Assembly: GCA_031276615.1 (NCBI GenBank)
Contig: JAISND010000096.1
Coordinates: 1-8,422 of the forward strand
Origin: Treponema sp.
GTDB taxonomy: Bacteria; Spirochaetota; Spirochaetia; Treponematales; Breznakiellaceae
Direction: 5' to 3'
Length of the DNA: 8,422 nucleotides
Shown here: in pieces, positions 6,404 through 8,422 of the stretch
How positions within the stretch are numbered: the stretch's first letter is position 1
Layout: each line of letters opens with the position of its first letter
Position numbers and translations under genes: made by a program
The notes under the pieces: generated by a model
Databases searched by the model: none
Seen by the model: the letters and a program-made list of their open reading frames with translations, nothing else
Told to the model about the DNA's origin: nothing

Positions 6404-7419
6404 TTGCTTCCCCCGTCTGTTTTTTCGAGTCTGTCCAGATTCTGCTGCATCTCGCCCCGCAGCCGCAGGGCGCGTTCATATAAATACGGAGAGTCGGTTT
6501 TCCCGGGAAGTTCGGGAGCCCCGCCGTCCGGAGCCGGGGGATAATTTTCATTCCGGAAGGACGCAAGCAGGGTCTCCAGATTTCTGATTCGCGCTTCGGC
6601 CTCTTCAAGTTTCCGCCGGTAGTATTCGTTTGTGTTTTCCACTTCGGCGAGACGCGGGTCATTGACGGATTCGGCCAGCCGTTTCTGGTAGGCATTCATG
6701 GCCTGATCATAGGTTCTTTCCTTCCGCTGGAAATCTTCGATGTTGCGGAGGGATTCCTCGTGGCTGGCCTTGAGCAGCGCGAGCAGCTCTGTTTCGACTT
6801 TTCTCTGTTTTATTATGTCCAGACGGTAGGAAGCGGCCTCGAATTTCGCGCTGTCCGGGTAGTCCTCCACAACCAGGGTAAAAATATCCCTGGCCCTGTC
6901 GAGCTGGCCAAGCGCAAGGAGGCATTCCCCAATCCAGTACAGGGCCGCCGGTTTTCTTGCCCCGTCGGAACTGTGATCAACGTATTCCTTGAACCAGGGA
7001 ATTGCCTCATCGTAATACCCTAGGTAGTAATAGGCCCGCCCCCGGTGGTAGGCCATATCCGTTTTTCTGCTGTCGTCCGGGGCACGGGATTCCAGTTCTT
7101 CCATATTCATGAGGGCGGATTCATAATCGGAAGCGGAAAGCTCCGCCAGCGAGAGCCAGTACAGGGCCTCGGTATATTGCCGGGGGCCGATTGCCTCCGC
7201 GCGGGCTTCGCGGAATTCGGCGACAGCCTCGGGCCAGCGCGATTCCCGGTAAAGCGTAATTCCGGACTGCAGCCGTGCGGAAAAACCGGAAGGCCCGATA
7301 TTGCGTTCCTCGCTCCGCGAGAAAAACAGTCCCCCGATCAGCAGGCACGACAAAAAGAGAAAAGACAGTTTCAGATTTCGTGATATCCTCAAAACGTACT
7401 CCCGAAATTGCGCCGCCAT
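6400..7419 (-). CDS. Membrane-anchored TPR/coiled-coil protein (CpoB/YbgF- or BamD-like layout)
   Basis: Not assignable to a named gene. From ATG 7419 the product is 339 residues: a basic N-terminus, one hydrophobic segment (LSFLFLSCLLIGGLFF, about residues 18-33), then TPR-like repeats to about residue 195 (ALYWLSLAELSASDYESALM, MAYHRGRAYYYLGYYDEAIPWF, ALYWIGECLLALGQLDRARDIF). A charged coiled coil follows at about 205-290 (LLALLKASHEESLRNIEDF to RRKLEEAEARIRNLETLL), and then a Pro/Gly-rich tail. The repeats should face the periplasm. Cys25 sits in FLSC, which resembles a spirochetal lipobox, but the hydrophobic run continues past it, so a signal anchor is more likely. The start is uncertain: GTG at 7467 would add 16 basic residues, but GGAG touches that codon with no spacing. 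The gene overlaps the secreted-protein gene by 4 bp. The layout recalls cell-envelope TPR adaptors such as CpoB and BamD, but no family signature proves it. Confidence 0.8.
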   Translation of the reverse strand: MAAQFREYVLRISRNLKLSFLFLSCLLIGGLFFSRSEERNIGPSGFSARLQSGITLYRESRWPEAVAEFREARAEAIGPRQYTEALYWLSLAELSASDYESALMNMEELESRAPDDSRKTDMAYHRGRAYYYLGYYDEAIPWFKEYVDHSSDGARKPAALYWIGECLLALGQLDRARDIFTLVVEDYPDSAKFEAASYRLDIIKQRKVETELLALLKASHEESLRNIEDFQRKERTYDQAMNAYQKRLAESVNDPRLAEVENTNEYYRRKLEEAEARIRNLETLLASFRNENYPPAPDGGAPELPGKTDSPYLYERALRLRGEMQQNLDRLEKTDGGSK

Positions 7420-7471
7420 CCGCAAACCCCGAATTAGCGATTTTCTCCGGCGGACTTTGTCCGACACCTCC

Positions 7472-7492
7472 GGAAACCCGGCGGGGGTTTCC
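7472..7492 (-). promoter_or_regulatory. Strong hairpin in the leader of the TPR/coiled-coil gene
   Basis: GGAAACCC and GGGTTTCC form a perfect 8-bp stem around a 5-nt loop. A mismatch and three further pairs extend it on the outside, taking in the GGAG at 7471-7468. On the minus-strand transcript it stands before either possible start and would mask GGAG. No U-run follows, so it does not look like a terminator. Confidence 0.5.
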
Positions 7493-7505
7493 AGAGATGC
7501 CCCAT

Positions 7506-7511
7506 ATCATA
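7506..7511 (-). promoter_or_regulatory. Possible -10 box ahead of the TPR/coiled-coil gene
   Basis: TATGAT on the minus strand has one mismatch to TATAAT. It would start transcription near 7499, placing the hairpin at 7472-7492 at the very 5' end of the message. No convincing -35 box lies 16-18 nt upstream, so this is tentative. Confidence 0.25.
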
Positions 7512-7518
7512 TTTCGGC

Positions 7519-7546
7519 AAAACCGCCCCTTCTGTTTAGCGGCTTT
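7519..7546 (-). terminator. Weak terminator-like stem after rpe
   Basis: Read on the minus strand, AAAGCCGC and GCGGTTTT pair over 8 bp with one G-U wobble around a 12-nt loop, about 36 nt after the rpe stop. The 3' arm ends in TTTT but no longer T-run follows. It could separate rpe from the envelope genes in part, or be a chance structure. Confidence 0.3.
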
Positions 7547-7582
7547 GACCGGCTCCCGCGGCTTTTCAGGGTTGCCTGGGAA

Positions 7583-8239
7583 TTACCGGGAATTACGCGC
7601 CCTTTCCACAAGGGCCTTCCTGTCGGCCGCGCCGTAAAAGGCGGAACCCATGACCAGCACGTCCGCCCCCGCGGCAAGTACGGCGCCCGCGGTACCCGCG
7701 TCAATGCCGCCGTCCGCGGAAATAAGGAAGGAAAGCCCCCGTTTTTCCCTGATCCGGGCAAGTTTTTTTACCTTTTCAAGACATTCGGGTATCATTTTCT
7801 GGCCGCCAAAACCGGGATTGACGGTCATTACCAGTACCAGATCAAGACCGGAAAGCAGTTCTTCAATGAGGCATACCGGGCTGGAGGGAACAATGCTAAT
7901 TCCGGCCTTTTTCCCCAGCTCCCTTATCATGCCCGCGGCACGGTGGGCGTGGACCGCCGCTTCCAGGTGGAAAGTGATGCCGTCGGCCCCCGCTTTTGCG
8001 AAGGCGGGGATCAGCTTTTCCGGGGTGTTGATCATCAAATGGACATCAAAAAAGGAAGCGCTTTTGTTTCTGAGATCCTCCACAAGTTTGGGCCCAAAGG
8101 TAAGATTCGGCACAAACTGGCCGTCCATAATGTCCAGATGAACCCAGTCCGCCCCCGAATCGTCGATTTCCCTGAGGGCGCCCGCAAAATCCGAAAAATC
8201 CATCGACAAAACCGAGGGGGCGATGTAAATTTTTCTCAT
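7583..8239 (-). CDS. rpe: Ribulose-phosphate 3-epimerase
   Basis: The 218-residue product is Rpe, a cytoplasmic TIM-barrel enzyme that interconverts ribulose 5-phosphate and xylulose 5-phosphate in the pentose-phosphate pathway. It opens with IAPSVLSMDF, keeps WVHLDIMDGQFVPNLTFGP (residues 32-50), DVHLMI (65-70), TVNPGFGGQK (139-148) and SADGGID (174-180), and ends with the GSAFYGA phosphate loop (198-204). The metal and catalytic residues His34, Asp36, His67 and Asp176 are all present. Two positions differ from most homologues: VPSSP replaces the usual NPATP at 117-121, and Ala precedes Asp176 where Val is common. Length is normal. The start is fixed by IAPSVLS close to the N-terminus. A good promoter upstream has its predicted start site at the ATG, so the transcript may be leaderless; GAAGGG 13 nt upstream is too far to be a convincing ribosome site. 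Confidence 0.95.
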   Translation of the reverse strand: MRKIYIAPSVLSMDFSDFAGALREIDDSGADWVHLDIMDGQFVPNLTFGPKLVEDLRNKSASFFDVHLMINTPEKLIPAFAKAGADGITFHLEAAVHAHRAAGMIRELGKKAGISIVPSSPVCLIEELLSGLDLVLVMTVNPGFGGQKMIPECLEKVKKLARIREKRGLSFLISADGGIDAGTAGAVLAAGADVLVMGSAFYGAADRKALVERARNSR

Positions 8240-8245
8240 TTCCCC

Positions 8246-8274
8246 ATCATAACCCTTCAGGAAGGCAATGTAAA
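8246..8274 (-). promoter_or_regulatory. Predicted SigA-type promoter of rpe
   Basis: On the minus strand TTTACA (8274-8269) and TATGAT (8251-8246) are separated by exactly 17 nt; each has one mismatch to consensus. Transcription would begin about 7 nt after the -10 box, at or next to the A of the rpe ATG at 8239. Confidence 0.5.
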
Positions 8275-8294
8275 GCGCAGGCAGGCCAGGCCGC

Positions 8295-8324
8295 TTGTCA
8301 AAAAATCACATAAAATGATATAAT
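8295..8324 (+). promoter_or_regulatory. Strong rightward promoter with extended -10
   Basis: TTGTCA (8295-8300, one mismatch to TTGACA) and a perfect TATAAT (8319-8324) are 18 nt apart, with TG at 8316-8317 giving an extended -10 (TGATATAAT). The AT-rich stretch from 8301 to about 8340 contrasts with the GC-rich genes around it. Transcription should start near 8331 and read into the truncated gene at the right edge. Confidence 0.75.
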
Positions 8325-8337
8325 TATAAAAGTATAT

Positions 8338-8357
8338 TTTGTACCAGAATGTACGAA
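8338..8357. repeat. GTAC dyad between the promoter and the start of the edge gene
   Basis: TTTGTAC and GTACGAA flank a 6-nt centre (CAGAAT) as an imperfect inverted repeat with one mismatch. It lies just downstream of the predicted start site at about 8331, where a repressor operator is often found. It is short and in an AT-rich tract, so chance is possible. Confidence 0.3.
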
Positions 8358-8368
8358 TTTATGCAAGC

Positions 8369-8422
8369 ATGGAAACGGAACGGACAGCCCAGGGGCTTAT
8401 TCAGAAGGCCTATGACAAACTG
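8369..8422 (+). CDS. N-terminus of an unidentified protein, cut by the window edge
   Basis: Only 18 codons are visible, reading METERTAQGLIQKAYDKL. The residue pattern is that of a soluble amphipathic helix, as at the start of a TPR or other helical protein, but too little is present to name a family. It follows the strong promoter at 8295-8324 with a leader of about 38 nt. No Shine-Dalgarno sequence stands before this ATG. A second frame (ATG at 8349 or 8361, reading MYEFMQAWKRNG from 8349) is also open to the edge but has a less protein-like composition. The choice of frame is therefore probable, not certain. Confidence 0.5.
   Translation, partial: METERTAQGLIQKAYDKL

Noticed and set aside
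7578..7597. Two near-identical tandem copies of a 10-mer (NGGGAATTAC) over the rpe stop codon
   Set aside because: Only two copies, partly coding, with no further repeats nearby; not an array or attachment site.
7301..8323. Long open frame (340 codons) on the plus strand
   Set aside because: It is antisense to rpe and the start of the TPR gene; rpe has every catalytic motif. The open frame results from GC-rich codon use.
1..8422. CRISPR array, insertion sequence, tRNA, rRNA or prophage signals
   Set aside because: No regularly spaced repeats, transposase motifs, cloverleaf structures or rRNA-like tracts were seen; all space is taken by ordinary genes and short control regions.

Overview
The window most resembles a GC-rich spirochete, perhaps a Treponema-like or termite-gut-type member. 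This rests on gene content and style: a paired TPR/coiled-coil and TPR/single-helix set of envelope genes around a secreted beta-rich protein, short 4-bp overlaps, and a SigA-type promoter island that is AT-rich against a GC-rich background. The placement is an inference from reading and is only moderately secure. No mobile element, CRISPR array, rRNA or tRNA was seen, and no stretch longer than about 300 bases lacks a gene.

Left arm (1-2537, plus strand): a tightly packed central-carbon operon. It holds the C-terminal end of phosphoglycerate kinase, then an archaeal-type (type II) glyceraldehyde-3-phosphate dehydrogenase one base after the pgk stop, then a LarA-family nickel-pincer racemase/epimerase whose pincer lysine and histidine ligands are all present.

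Middle (2561-7419, minus strand): a five-gene convergent unit. In transcription order it is a membrane-anchored TPR/coiled-coil protein, a secreted beta-rich protein with a Pro-rich linker, a TPR-membrane helix protein with an OB-like C-terminal domain, D-aminoacyl-tRNA deacylase (dtd), and a seven-bladed beta-propeller lactonase of the 6-phosphogluconolactonase type. The first four are joined by 4-bp ATGA overlaps or a 5-nt gap, which suggests translational coupling. Upstream on the same strand lies rpe (ribulose-phosphate 3-epimerase), separated from the TPR gene by about 163 bp that contain a weak terminator-like stem, a -10-like box and a strong hairpin.

Right edge (8240-8422): a divergent control region. 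It carries a very good extended -10 promoter reading rightward into a truncated gene, and a good promoter reading leftward into rpe whose predicted start site falls on the rpe start codon, so rpe may be leaderless.

Together the metabolic genes cover lower glycolysis (pgk, type II GAPDH), the pentose-phosphate pathway (lactonase, rpe) and a 2-hydroxy-acid racemase. The three envelope genes between them have no function I can name and are the best candidate for an undescribed system.
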